From: Clostridia bacterium
Lineage (GTDB): Bacteria; Bacillota; Clostridia; Oscillospirales; Acutalibacteraceae
Reading direction: 5' to 3'
NCBI GenBank assembly: GCA_024404145.1
Contig: JAKSQK010000002.1
Span: 104,646-168,645 of the forward strand
DNA length: 64,000 bases
Below the pieces are notes generated by a model. That model worked only from the letters and a program-made list of their open reading frames with translations, did no database searches and was not told the origin of the DNA. Position 1 is the first letter of the stretch; the number at the start of each line of letters is the position of its first letter. A program made the position numbers and the translations under genes. Of this stretch, positions 17,792-24,560 are shown piece by piece.

Positions 17792-17820
17792 CTTTTTTCT
17801 CAATATATTGAGCAAAAAAG
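17792..17820. repeat. Perfect palindrome in the rpmG leader
   Basis: CTCAATATATTGAG (17799-17812) is a perfect 14-bp palindrome flanked by T6 and A6 runs (CTTTTTT...AAAAAAG with one unpaired base). It lies in the roughly 200-nt untranslated leader between the promoter at 17901-17929 and rpmG. Could be an operator or an RNA hairpin. Confidence 0.5.
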
Positions 17821-17900
17821 AAAGCACTATACAACATACTGTCTATCCACAAATCAGGTTATTTTTTCGCAAAAAAAAAGAACCTTTTCGAGGTAGAGCC

Positions 17901-17929
17901 ATTATACCACAATACCCCTAAAAGGTCAA
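17901..17929 (-). promoter_or_regulatory. SigA-type promoter of rpmG-secE-nusG operon
   Basis: Minus strand TTGACC (17924-17929), 17-bp spacer, TATAAT (17901-17906). Predicted start near 17894, giving a leader of about 200 nt before rpmG. Directly after the start lies ACCTCGAAAAGGT followed by nine T residues, a weak terminator-like element. Confidence 0.85.
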
Positions 17930-17993
17930 GTATTTTCTTTGCATAATTTATTTATATGTGTGTTTGCCGGATATCAGATGGCAGACCGTTTGA

Positions 17994-18043
17994 GTTTTAA
18001 GATTTAAGTGTTAAGTTTTAAGATTTAAGTGTTAAGTTTTAAG
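17994..18043. repeat. 21-bp tandem repeat, 2.4 copies
   Basis: Units starting at 17994, 18015 and 18036 read GTTTTAAGATTTAAGTGTTAA, identical over the visible copies. AT-rich, non-coding, between the rpmG promoter and the hairpin cluster. Confidence 0.85.
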
Positions 18044-18070
18044 AAATTACAGAACATATTGATTATCGTA

Positions 18071-18134
18071 GGGGACGACTTGACGAGTCCGTCCCTTTTG
18101 TCCGCAAAAGCGGACATTTCCCCACACTGTGGGG
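18071..18134. repeat. Cluster of three intergenic hairpins (REP-like)
   Basis: Three adjacent GC-rich stems: GGGACG/CGTCCC (18072-18077 with 18090-18095), TGTCCGC/GCGGACA (18099-18105 with 18110-18116) and CCCCAC/GTGGGG (18120-18125 with 18129-18134). No T-run follows. This resembles dispersed palindromic elements rather than terminators. Confidence 0.6.
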
Positions 18135-18160
18135 AATCACCACATCGTCCCGAAAAAAAT

Positions 18161-18465
18161 TTTGATTTTATCAATGCTTCGCTCCGGGAACAAAACTTAT
18201 TTTTTAGAAAAGCTATGTCCGAGTTAAAAAAGCTCCGGGAGCAAGACTTGTTTTTTAAGAAAGGCTATGTCCGAGTTAAAAAGCCGAATTAAAAACGGGC
18301 GGATGTGGGCATCCGCACCCTACGAAACAATCCAAAAAGCTTTGATTTTATCAATGCTTCGCTCCGTGAACAAAACTTATTTTTTAAGAAAAACTATGCC
18401 CGAGTTAAAAAAGCTCCGGGAACAAAACTTATTTTTTAGAAAAACTATGTCCGAGCTGAAAAAGA
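18161..18465. repeat. Nested repeat: two 180-bp modules, each with two 51-bp units
   Basis: The 51-bp unit (GCTCCGGGAACAAAACTTA... to CGAGTTAAAAA) occurs at about 18181, 18232, 18361 and 18413. Each pair is preceded by the identical 20-bp TTTGATTTTATCAATGCTTC (18161 and 18341), so the whole module recurs with a 180-bp period. Between modules is a hairpin GCGGATG/CATCCGC (18299-18316). The last unit runs into the 3' end of the glycosyltransferase gene and supplies its final codons and stop. Confidence 0.85.
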
Positions 18466-19563
18466 GGTGATTTCATCGTAGATGGTTTTGGCGTGGTTGG
18501 TCGTAAAGCTTTTGCTTATGTTGTTTGATACGGCTTCTAAATCGGCGGGGACAAGCATACAGTTAACTATGATGTCGATAAGCTCGTCGGTTTTGGAACT
18601 TGAAAGCGCAAAGCCCTTTTCTATGAAGAAATCGAGATTCCTCGTTTCGCATCCCGGCACCGCATCTATGAAGACAAGCGGTCTGTGCTTTGAGGCGCCC
18701 TCGGTCGAGCTGAGTCCACCGGGTTTTGTAAGGATTATATCGGCGCTGTCCATATAGAGCGCCATTCGGTTTGTGTAGCCCAAAACGGTAGTGTTTTTGG
18801 GTACACCCTCTTTGTAAATCCGGGTGTATAGGCGCTTGTTGCTGCCGCAGATTACGACAAGCCGAACGCCGCTCGGAAGCACCTTTGGAAGCTCTGATGT
18901 AAGCTCCTTTATCGGCCCGCACCCCATACTTCCGCAGGTGAGCAGGACTACCCTCTCGTTTTCGTCAATGCCGAGCTCCCGCTTTGCATCCTGCTTGCTT
19001 ATGCGCCGATAAAATTCCTGCCGTATCGGTATGCCGCTCGGGACTATTTTTTCTTTTTCTATTCCGTTTTTTACAAACTCATCGGTCAAATCGAGATGCG
19101 GAATAAAATATTTATCGCAGATAAGCTCGTTTGTTCCCGGACTGCATGTGTAGTCGGTAGCGACAAAATATAAAGGCAGGTAAGTCTTCTTTGATTTTCG
19201 CAGATGCGTCATCATCATCGCAGAGAAAATATGAACGCATATAACTCCGTCAAAGCTTTCTCTTTGAAGATACTTGTTAAGCTTTCTGCATCCGTTTGTC
19301 AGGATTTCGTATATTAAGGACTCTTCGCCTTCTTTGGCACGGTGGTTTTCTTCAAAACGGTAGGCGGCGCCGAAAAGCTTCGGCAAATTCCTGTAAACAA
19401 GGACATGACCTTTGCTGATAATCTTCGACGCTTCGGGCGATAAAAACGATAACGAATCGACAATTTCACAGCCCGAACCGTTCATCTCGAAATATTCTTT
19501 TATCGCCTTTGCGGCAGAGTTATGCCCCTCACCCGTATTGCAGGAAAGTATCAAAAAGCGCAT
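18445..19563 (-). CDS. GT28-type glycosyltransferase (MurG / diacylglycerol glucosyltransferase-like)
   Basis: 372 aa. The N-terminal domain begins MRFLILSCNTGEGHNSAA, the GxGHxxAA acceptor-side motif shared by processive diacylglycerol glucosyltransferases and MGDG synthases. The C-terminal half has LLTCGSMG, VVICGSNKRLY and the sugar-nucleotide site TKPGGLSSTEG. This predicts UDP-sugar transfer to a membrane lipid, making glycolipid membrane components or a lipoteichoic-acid anchor, acting at the inner membrane face. The ATG at 19563 is chosen because the motif starts there; an ATG at 19575 is in frame and also weakly supported. The last codons come from a 51-bp intergenic repeat. Stands alone; neighbours are repeats and a divergent small gene. 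Confidence 0.88.
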   Translation of the reverse strand: MRFLILSCNTGEGHNSAAKAIKEYFEMNGSGCEIVDSLSFLSPEASKIISKGHVLVYRNLPKLFGAAYRFEENHRAKEGEESLIYEILTNGCRKLNKYLQRESFDGVICVHIFSAMMMTHLRKSKKTYLPLYFVATDYTCSPGTNELICDKYFIPHLDLTDEFVKNGIEKEKIVPSGIPIRQEFYRRISKQDAKRELGIDENERVVLLTCGSMGCGPIKELTSELPKVLPSGVRLVVICGSNKRLYTRIYKEGVPKNTTVLGYTNRMALYMDSADIILTKPGGLSSTEGASKHRPLVFIDAVPGCETRNLDFFIEKGFALSSSKTDELIDIIVNCMLVPADLEAVSNNISKSFTTNHAKTIYDEITSFSART

Positions 19564-19635
19564 AAAAATCACCATTTTCTTAAAGTCCCGATTTTAGGAC
19601 AATAAAATAATTATAATGAATTCAGAAAAAAGGTC

Positions 19636-19664
19636 TTGACAAACAAAAACCTTTTTATTATAAT
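19636..19664 (+). promoter_or_regulatory. Consensus SigA-type promoter for the 60-aa membrane protein
   Basis: TTGACA (19636-19641), 17-bp spacer, TATAAT (19659-19664). Both boxes match consensus. The predicted start is about 35 bp before the ATG at 19705. Confidence 0.9.
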
Positions 19665-19704
19665 AAGATTAAGGAAACGAACATTTGTTCGGCGGAGGTC
19701 AATT

Positions 19705-19887
19705 ATGAGTTTTATCCAAATTTTAAGTACGGTTTTTGAATTTTTGCTTGTTTCGTTTACTGTTTGGGCAGTTTTCCATGAGGATAGGTTTATCGCCTTT
19801 GAGGAAAAAATTATGGCTGATTTAAGGCGCAAAAAGCTCAAAGTTGTAAAGGAAAATAGCGTTCATAATTCCGCCTTTAACTGTTAA
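19705..19887 (+). CDS. Small single-pass membrane protein, function unknown
   Basis: 60 aa. GGAGG (19694-19698) lies 6 bp before the ATG. Residues about 4-24 form one hydrophobic helix (IQILSTVFEFLLVSFTVWAVF), followed by a charged cytoplasmic-type tail with FEEKIMADLRRKKLKVVK. It is a stand-alone gene with its own consensus promoter and a terminator about 90 bp downstream, so it is expressed as a short monocistronic message. The open frame extends 23 codons upstream to 19636, but that part overlaps the promoter. I do not recognise the family. Real coding status is supported by the expression signals, not by homology. Confidence 0.7.
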   Translation: MSFIQILSTVFEFLLVSFTVWAVFHEDRFIAFEEKIMADLRRKKLKVVKENSVHNSAFNC

Positions 19888-19972
19888 TTTTATTTTACCA
19901 CACCTTATAGTAATATTCAATAATTATTCGGTGCGTTTTTTATGACCGATATTTTATTATCCTCTTTCTTTT

Positions 19973-19998
19973 GGGCGGCCCGTCGGGCCGTCTTTTTT
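19973..19998 (+). terminator. Terminator after the small membrane protein
   Basis: CGGCCC GTC GGGCCG core stem, extended by wobble pairs, followed by seven T residues. It lies 90 bp after the stop at 19887. Confidence 0.85.
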
Positions 19999-20208
19999 TA
20001 TCGGTATAAAGGCAGAAACTTCATAAGATTTACGAGTATTTTAACGAAGCACAGCGGAAAATTATTATTCCAAAATCTGATTCTGGTTTGAATGCTTCGG
20101 TATAAATAAAATTTTCGAAAACGGCGCATTTTGTAATTTATGTCGGTGAATGTCGCAAATTTTCGGTGCATTATGGATATGGAAAAATTAAAAAGTGAGG
20201 AAAAAACT
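19999..20208. other. Non-coding gap before the HTH gene
   Basis: About 210 bp, AT-rich. A frame open from 20140 runs into the downstream gene, but the later start at 20209 fits better. No clear promoter, RNA or repeat is seen. TATAAA at about 20100 has no good -35. Confidence 0.4.
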
Positions 20209-20739
20209 ATGTCATATCCGTTTGTAAAACTTAACCGCTATATAACCGAAGATGAAATTTTCAAAAACGAAAAAGCCCTTAAATTCTATATATGGCTTCT
20301 TTGCAAGGCGACTTACGAAGAAAGCGATATTATGGTCGGGTATCAGAAGGTGCATCTTAGCAAAGGCGAGGTCGTTGTCGGCGTTAAGGGACTCGGCGAA
20401 AAACTGGGAATTTCCTATCAAAATCTGCGCTCGATAATAAAATACCTTAAATCGGCGGGGAAAATAGCGAGTAGGTCAACGAGCAAATTTACCGTTATAA
20501 CCCTTCTTGATAAGGAAATTTTTTCAAGAACTCCAATTTCTTCTAACCCCCAAATCGGCAAACAGTCAAACGAACAAACTAACGACAATAAAGAATATTT
20601 AGATATCAATAAATTAAGACGAATGTTGTTCGCTTCGCTCCCACCGAAACAAAACCAAAAACAAACCCGAAAATATAACTACGGCGGTTATGATTTGGAA
20701 TTATATGAAAAGATGCTTAACAGTGATGGTTTTGGTTAA
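20209..20739 (+). CDS. Orphan winged-helix protein resembling phage replisome-organiser N-terminal domains
   Basis: 176 aa from the ATG at 20209, preceded by GTGAGGAAAAA. Residues about 8-110 look like the winged-helix domain found in phage and element replication proteins (DnaD-like N-terminal or replisome organiser): FIWLL-type helix, LSKGEVVVGVKGLGEKLGISYQNLRSI as helix-turn-helix (about 50-75), then a wing SKFTVITLLDKE. The C-terminal part is a low-complexity Asn/Gln/Lys linker ending in YDLELYEKML. No other phage or plasmid genes flank it; next is the grpE promoter. It may be a domesticated remnant of a mobile element or a host DNA-binding protein. Function is not known; the assignment is fold-level inference. 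Confidence 0.65.
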   Translation: MSYPFVKLNRYITEDEIFKNEKALKFYIWLLCKATYEESDIMVGYQKVHLSKGEVVVGVKGLGEKLGISYQNLRSIIKYLKSAGKIASRSTSKFTVITLLDKEIFSRTPISSNPQIGKQSNEQTNDNKEYLDINKLRRMLFASLPPKQNQKQTRKYNYGGYDLELYEKMLNSDGFG

Positions 20740-20763
20740 AAAAATTATTAACAAATTGTAAAA

Positions 20764-20780
20764 GGTCAGAGAAAGTCAAA
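20764..20780 (+). promoter_or_regulatory. CtsR-type heat-shock operator upstream of grpE
   Basis: GGTCAGA-GAA-AGTCAAA fits the CtsR consensus of two RGTCAAA heptamers separated by NAN with one mismatch (G at 20769). It ends 18 bp before the -35 box. No CIRCE element (TTAGCACTC-N9-GAGTGCTAA) is seen here. Confidence 0.6.
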
Positions 20781-20798
20781 AAAATTTTGCAAAAATGC

Positions 20799-20826
20799 TT
20801 GACTTTTGAAAATCGTTGCATATAAT
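20799..20826 (+). promoter_or_regulatory. SigA-type promoter of grpE-dnaK-dnaJ
   Basis: TTGACT (20799-20804), 16-bp spacer, TATAAT (20821-20826). Arms AAAGTCAA (20772-20779) and TTGACTTT (20799-20806) form an inverted repeat spanning the operator and -35 box. Confidence 0.82.
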
Positions 20827-20884
20827 ATAACTTAACGCAAAGGAAAACTTTGGCTTTTATGCTTATTAAAGGAGGTAAAAAACT

Positions 20885-21415
20885 GTGAGCGAAGAAACGA
20901 AAGCCACAATAGAAGAAGAAAAAACAGCTGCGGCCAAGTCGGAAGAAAAGAAAAAGAAAAAACCCGCAAAAAAGGACGGCGAACTCGAAAAACTGAAAGC
21001 CGAACTCGAACAAAAGACCGATCTTCTTGCGAGAACCGCCGCCGAGTTTGATAACTTCAAAAAGCGAACCGATAGGGAAAAATCGGGTGTTGCCGAATAT
21101 GCCAAAGCATCGGTTATAAAAAAGCTGTTGCCGATTATAGATAATATCGATAGGGCAAACGGCGCTGATAAGGAAAGCCCCGAATATATAAAAGGAATTG
21201 AAATGATAATAAAGCAGTTTAATTCTCTTGCCGAGGTTTTGGAAATTACGGAAATCGGAAAATCGGGCGAACAGTTTGACCCGAATTTTCATGAAGCGGT
21301 AATGCATATTGAAGACGAAAATTTCGGCGAAAACGAAATAGCCGAAGTTTTGCAAAAAGGATTCAAGCTTGGAGATACGGTTATAAGACCCGCCATGGTT
21401 AAAGTGGCAAATTAA
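20885..21415 (+). CDS. grpE: Nucleotide exchange factor GrpE
   Basis: Releases ADP from DnaK to restart its folding cycle. It is 176 aa from a GTG at 20885 that has AAAGGAGG 9 bp upstream. The N-terminus (about residues 1-45) is a highly charged Lys/Glu/Ala region, then a long coiled coil (LEKLKAELEQKTDLLARTAAEFDNFKKR split across 38-65), and a C-terminal beta domain with the family signature region FDPNFHEAVM and GFKLGDTVIRPAMVKV. It is first gene of grpE-dnaK-dnaJ. hrcA, which commonly precedes grpE in Firmicutes, is absent; upstream is a CtsR-like box. Confidence 0.97.
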   Translation: MSEETKATIEEEKTAAAKSEEKKKKKPAKKDGELEKLKAELEQKTDLLARTAAEFDNFKKRTDREKSGVAEYAKASVIKKLLPIIDNIDRANGADKESPEYIKGIEMIIKQFNSLAEVLEITEIGKSGEQFDPNFHEAVMHIEDENFGENEIAEVLQKGFKLGDTVIRPAMVKVAN

Positions 21416-21454
21416 AACATAAAATAAACATATATTATAAGGAGAAAAATTATT

Positions 21455-23296
21455 ATGGGAAAAATTATTGGTATTGACCTTGGTACAACAAACTCATGCG
21501 TTGCCGTTATGGAAGGCGGCGAACCGGTAGTAATTGCCAACGCAGAAGGCGCAAGAACAACCCCGTCGGTTGTTGCATTTTCAAAGACCGGAGAAAGAAT
21601 GGTAGGTCAGGTTGCAAAACGACAGGCGATAACAAACCCCGAAAGAACAATAAGTTCAATTAAAAGAGATATGGGTTCGGATAAGAAGGTAACTATTGAC
21701 GATAAGGGTTATACTCCGCAGGAAATTTCGGCAATAATTCTTTCAAAACTCAAAGCCGATGCCGAAAGTTATCTCGGAACCTCCGTTACCGAAGCCGTTA
21801 TAACCGTTCCCGCCTACTTTACCGATGCTCAGCGTCAAGCAACAAAGGACGCAGGTAAAATCGCAGGTCTTGAAGTTAAGAGAATTATCAACGAGCCGAC
21901 TGCCGCTGCCCTTGCTTACAGCATTGATAAGGAAGACGACCAGAAGGTTATGGTATATGACCTCGGCGGCGGTACATTTGATGTTTCGGTTATCGAAATG
22001 GGCGACGGCGTTCAAGAGGTACTCGCAACCGCCGGTAACAACCGTTTGGGCGGCGACGATTTTGATAAGAGGGTTATGGACTATATCGTTTCAACCTTCA
22101 AATCCGAGCAGGGCATTGACCTTTCGGGCGATAAAATGGCAATGCAGAGGGTAAAAGAAGCCGCAGAAAAGGCGAAAATCGACCTTTCGGGTATGACTAC
22201 CGCCGATATAAATCTCCCCTTCATCACTGCCGACCAGACCGGCCCCAAACATTTTGAAACAACCCTCACAAGAGCAAAGTTCAACGAACTTACTGCCGAC
22301 CTTGTTGAGGCAACTATGGGCCCTGTCCGTCAGGCGCTTTCCGATTCGGGCCTTGATAAATCCGAAATCGGCAAAGTTTTGATGGTTGGCGGTTCTTCCC
22401 GTATTCCCGCAGTTCAGGAAGCTGTTAAGAACTTTATGGGCAAAGAGCCGTTTAAGGGTATCAACCCCGACGAATGCGTTGCCATCGGCGCATCGCTTCA
22501 AGCAGGTGTTTTGGGCGGCGATGTTAAGGGACTTTTGCTTCTCGATGTTACTCCGCTTTCGCTCGGTATTGAAACAATGGGCGGTGTTTCAACAAAGGTT
22601 ATTGACCGCAACACGACCATTCCTACAAAGAAGAGCCAGATTTTCTCTACCGCTGCCGACGGTCAGACTTCGGTTGAAGTTCATGTTTTGCAGGGTGAAA
22701 GAGAATTTGCAAAGGATAATAAAACGCTCGGTGTTTTCCATCTTGACGGCATCGCTCCCGCTCCGAGAGGTATCCCTCAGATAGAAGTTACATTCGATAT
22801 TGATGCAAACGGTATCGTTCATGTTTCGGCAAAGGATTTGGGAACGGGAAAAGAAAACAACATTACCATTACTTCAAATACGAATATGTCCAAAGAAGAT
22901 ATAGATAAGGCGGTTAAGGAAGCCGAAAGCTATGCTGCCGAGGATAAGAAGCGCAGAGAAGCGGTTGATGTAAGAAACAATGCCGACCAGATGATTTACC
23001 AAACCGAAAAGACTATCGGAGAACTCGGAGATAAACTTTCTGCCGACGAAAAATCAAAAATCGAAACGGCAAAAGAGGCATTAAAAGAGGCGCTTAAAGG
23101 CGAAGATACAGATGCCATAAAGGCAAAACAGGAAGACCTTCAAAAAGAACTCTATGCCATAAGCGAAAAGGTTTACAAAGAAGCTCAAGCACAAGCACAG
23201 GCAAACGGCGCCGATGCAAACGGTGCGCAAAGCACGGCTAATGCCGATGACAATGTTTATGAAGCCGACTTCACCGATGTTGACGACAAACAGTAA
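21455..23296 (+). CDS. dnaK: Chaperone DnaK (Hsp70)
   Basis: ATP-dependent Hsp70 chaperone, 613 aa, normal for Gram-positives. The nucleotide-binding domain opens with [18 protein letters not shown] and carries [17 protein letters not shown], the phosphate 2 motif [11 protein letters not shown] and [11 protein letters not shown]. The linker [19 protein letters not shown] leads into the substrate-binding beta domain with [11 protein letters not shown], then the helical lid and a disordered Ala/Gln-rich tail. The loop deletion near [11 protein letters not shown] is the Gram-positive form. AAGGAG precedes the ATG. It is 39 bp after grpE and 76 bp before dnaJ, with a hairpin in the latter gap. 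Confidence 0.99.
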   Translation: MGKIIGIDLGTTNSCVAVMEGGEPVVIANAEGARTTPSVVAFSKTGERMVGQVAKRQAITNPERTISSIKRDMGSDKKVTIDDKGYTPQEISAIILSKLKADAESYLGTSVTEAVITVPAYFTDAQRQATKDAGKIAGLEVKRIINEPTAAALAYSIDKEDDQKVMVYDLGGGTFDVSVIEMGDGVQEVLATAGNNRLGGDDFDKRVMDYIVSTFKSEQGIDLSGDKMAMQRVKEAAEKAKIDLSGMTTADINLPFITADQTGPKHFETTLTRAKFNELTADLVEATMGPVRQALSDSGLDKSEIGKVLMVGGSSRIPAVQEAVKNFMGKEPFKGINPDECVAIGASLQAGVLGGDVKGLLLLDVTPLSLGIETMGGVSTKVIDRNTTIPTKKSQIFSTAADGQTSVEVHVLQGEREFAKDNKTLGVFHLDGIAPAPRGIPQIEVTFDIDANGIVHVSAKDLGTGKENNITITSNTNMSKEDIDKAVKEAESYAAEDKKRREAVDVRNNADQMIYQTEKTIGELGDKLSADEKSKIETAKEALKEALKGEDTDAIKAKQEDLQKELYAISEKVYKEAQAQAQANGADANGAQSTANADDNVYEADFTDVDDKQ

Positions 23297-23312
23297 AATT
23301 TATCTTTTTAAG

Positions 23313-23335
23313 GGGACGGTGTAAAAAGCCGTCCC
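23313..23335 (+). other. Hairpin between dnaK and dnaJ
   Basis: GGGACGG (23313-23319) pairs with CCGTCCC (23329-23335) around a 9-nt A-rich loop, with no T-run after it. More likely an mRNA processing or stability element than a terminator. dnaJ starts 37 bp later. Confidence 0.6.
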
Positions 23336-23372
23336 GAAAGCATTTACATAAATTATCAGGAGAAATCTTTTT

Positions 23373-24530
23373 ATGGCTGATAAGCGAGATTATTATGAAG
23401 TTTTGGGCGTTGATAAATCGGTAGGCGACGACGAACTCAAAAAAGCATACCGAAAAGCCGCAAAAAAATATCACCCCGACCTTCACCCCGGCGATAAAGA
23501 GGCCGAAAAAAACTTCAAGGAAGTTAATGAGGCATACGAAATTTTATCGGATAAAGAAAAAAGAGCCCGTTATGACCAGTTCGGCCACGCGGGAGTTGAC
23601 CCCAACTTCGGTGCCGGAGGCGGTCAGGGCGGTTTCGGCGGTTTTGGCGGTTTCGGCGACTTCGGAGATTTAGGCGATTTATTCGGCTCGTTCTTCGGCG
23701 GCGGTTTCGGCGGCGGAAGACAGCGGGACCCGAATGCTCCGAGGCGGGGCAACGATACAACCTCGGCTGTTAATCTTTCTTTTGAAGAGGCAGCAAAGGG
23801 TTGTAAAAAAACCGTTAAGGTAACAAAAATTGATAACTGTACCGACTGCGGCGGAACGGGTTGCGAAAAAGGAAGCAATGCCAAAACCTGTCCTGTTTGC
23901 CATGGCTCAGGAAGGGTTAATACCGTTCAGAGAACACCTTTCGGACAGATGCAGACTCAGACCGTTTGCAATAACTGCCACGGAAGCGGTAAGATTATCG
24001 ACAACCCCTGCCATACCTGCGCCGGAAAGGGCAGGATAAGGCATACCGTTGAAAAAGCGGTAGATATTCCGGCAGGAATTGACGACGGTCAGGTTCTTTC
24101 GGTCAGAGGCGGCGGCGATGCCGGAGTCAACGGCGGCCCTTCGGGCGACCTTCGGGTCAGCGTTAATGTACGGCCCCACCCGATTTTCGAGCGAGACGGT
24201 TTTGATGTTTACTGCGAAATTCCGATAACATTTACCGAGGCGGCTCTCGGCGCAGAAATTACCGTTCCCACCCTTGACGGAAAGGTTAAATTCCAAATCC
24301 ACGAGGGTACTCAGCCGGGCGATGAATTCAAACTGAGAGGTAAGGGAATTGAGCGCCTTAACTATATAGGAAAAGGCGACCAATATGTTAAAATAACGGT
24401 TGAAATTCCGAAAGACCTTTCAAAAGAGCAAAAGCAAAAATTAAAAGATTTCGAAAAAACTTCATCAGATAAAAACTATAAAAAAAAGAAGTCCTTTCTC
24501 GATAAAGCAAAAGACTTCTTTAAGGAATAA
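23373..24530 (+). CDS. dnaJ: Chaperone protein DnaJ (Hsp40)
   Basis: DnaK co-chaperone, 385 aa. Domains in order: J domain with the essential HPD in [10 protein letters not shown] (about residues 33-35), a Gly/Phe-rich region (about 75-115, partly GGFGGFGG), a zinc domain with all four CxxCxGxG repeats ([32 protein letters not shown]), the C-terminal substrate-binding domains and a Lys-rich tail. Type I DnaJ. CAGGAG precedes the ATG. Third and last gene of the grpE operon; a terminator follows immediately. Confidence 0.98.
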   Translation: MADKRDYYEVLGVDKSVGDDELKKAYRKAAKKYHPDLHPGDKEAEKNFKEVNEAYEILSDKEKRARYDQFGHAGVDPNFGAGGGQGGFGGFGGFGDFGDLGDLFGSFFGGGFGGGRQRDPNAPRRGNDTTSAVNLSFEEAAKGCKKTVKVTKIDNCTDCGGTGCEKGSNAKTCPVCHGSGRVNTVQRTPFGQMQTQTVCNNCHGSGKIIDNPCHTCAGKGRIRHTVEKAVDIPAGIDDGQVLSVRGGGDAGVNGGPSGDLRVSVNVRPHPIFERDGFDVYCEIPITFTEAALGAEITVPTLDGKVKFQIHEGTQPGDEFKLRGKGIERLNYIGKGDQYVKITVEIPKDLSKEQKQKLKDFEKTSSDKNYKKKKSFLDKAKDFFKE

Positions 24531-24560
24531 AAAAGACCGCCTTGGCGGTCTTTTATTTTT
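24531..24560. terminator. Bidirectional terminator between dnaJ and yhaN
   Basis: AAAAGACCGCC TT GGCGGTCTTTT stem followed by ATTTTTT on the plus strand; the minus strand also ends in a T-run. It separates convergent genes and overlaps the yhaN stop region. Confidence 0.88.

Noticed and set aside
18161..18465. Possible CRISPR array
   Set aside because: Units are nearly identical throughout with no unique spacers, come in pairs, and no cas genes are present.
18029..18470. Two short plus-strand frames in the repeat zone
   Set aside because: They are made of hairpins and 51-bp repeat units, without a promoter or a ribosome binding site.
20740..20884. CIRCE/HrcA operator before grpE
   Set aside because: No TTAGCACTC-N9-GAGTGCTAA pattern is present; a CtsR-like repeat fits better.
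20717..21355. 212-aa minus-strand frame opposite grpE
   Set aside because: Antisense shadow of grpE, with Phe/Leu-rich sequence typical of reversed Lys/Glu codons.
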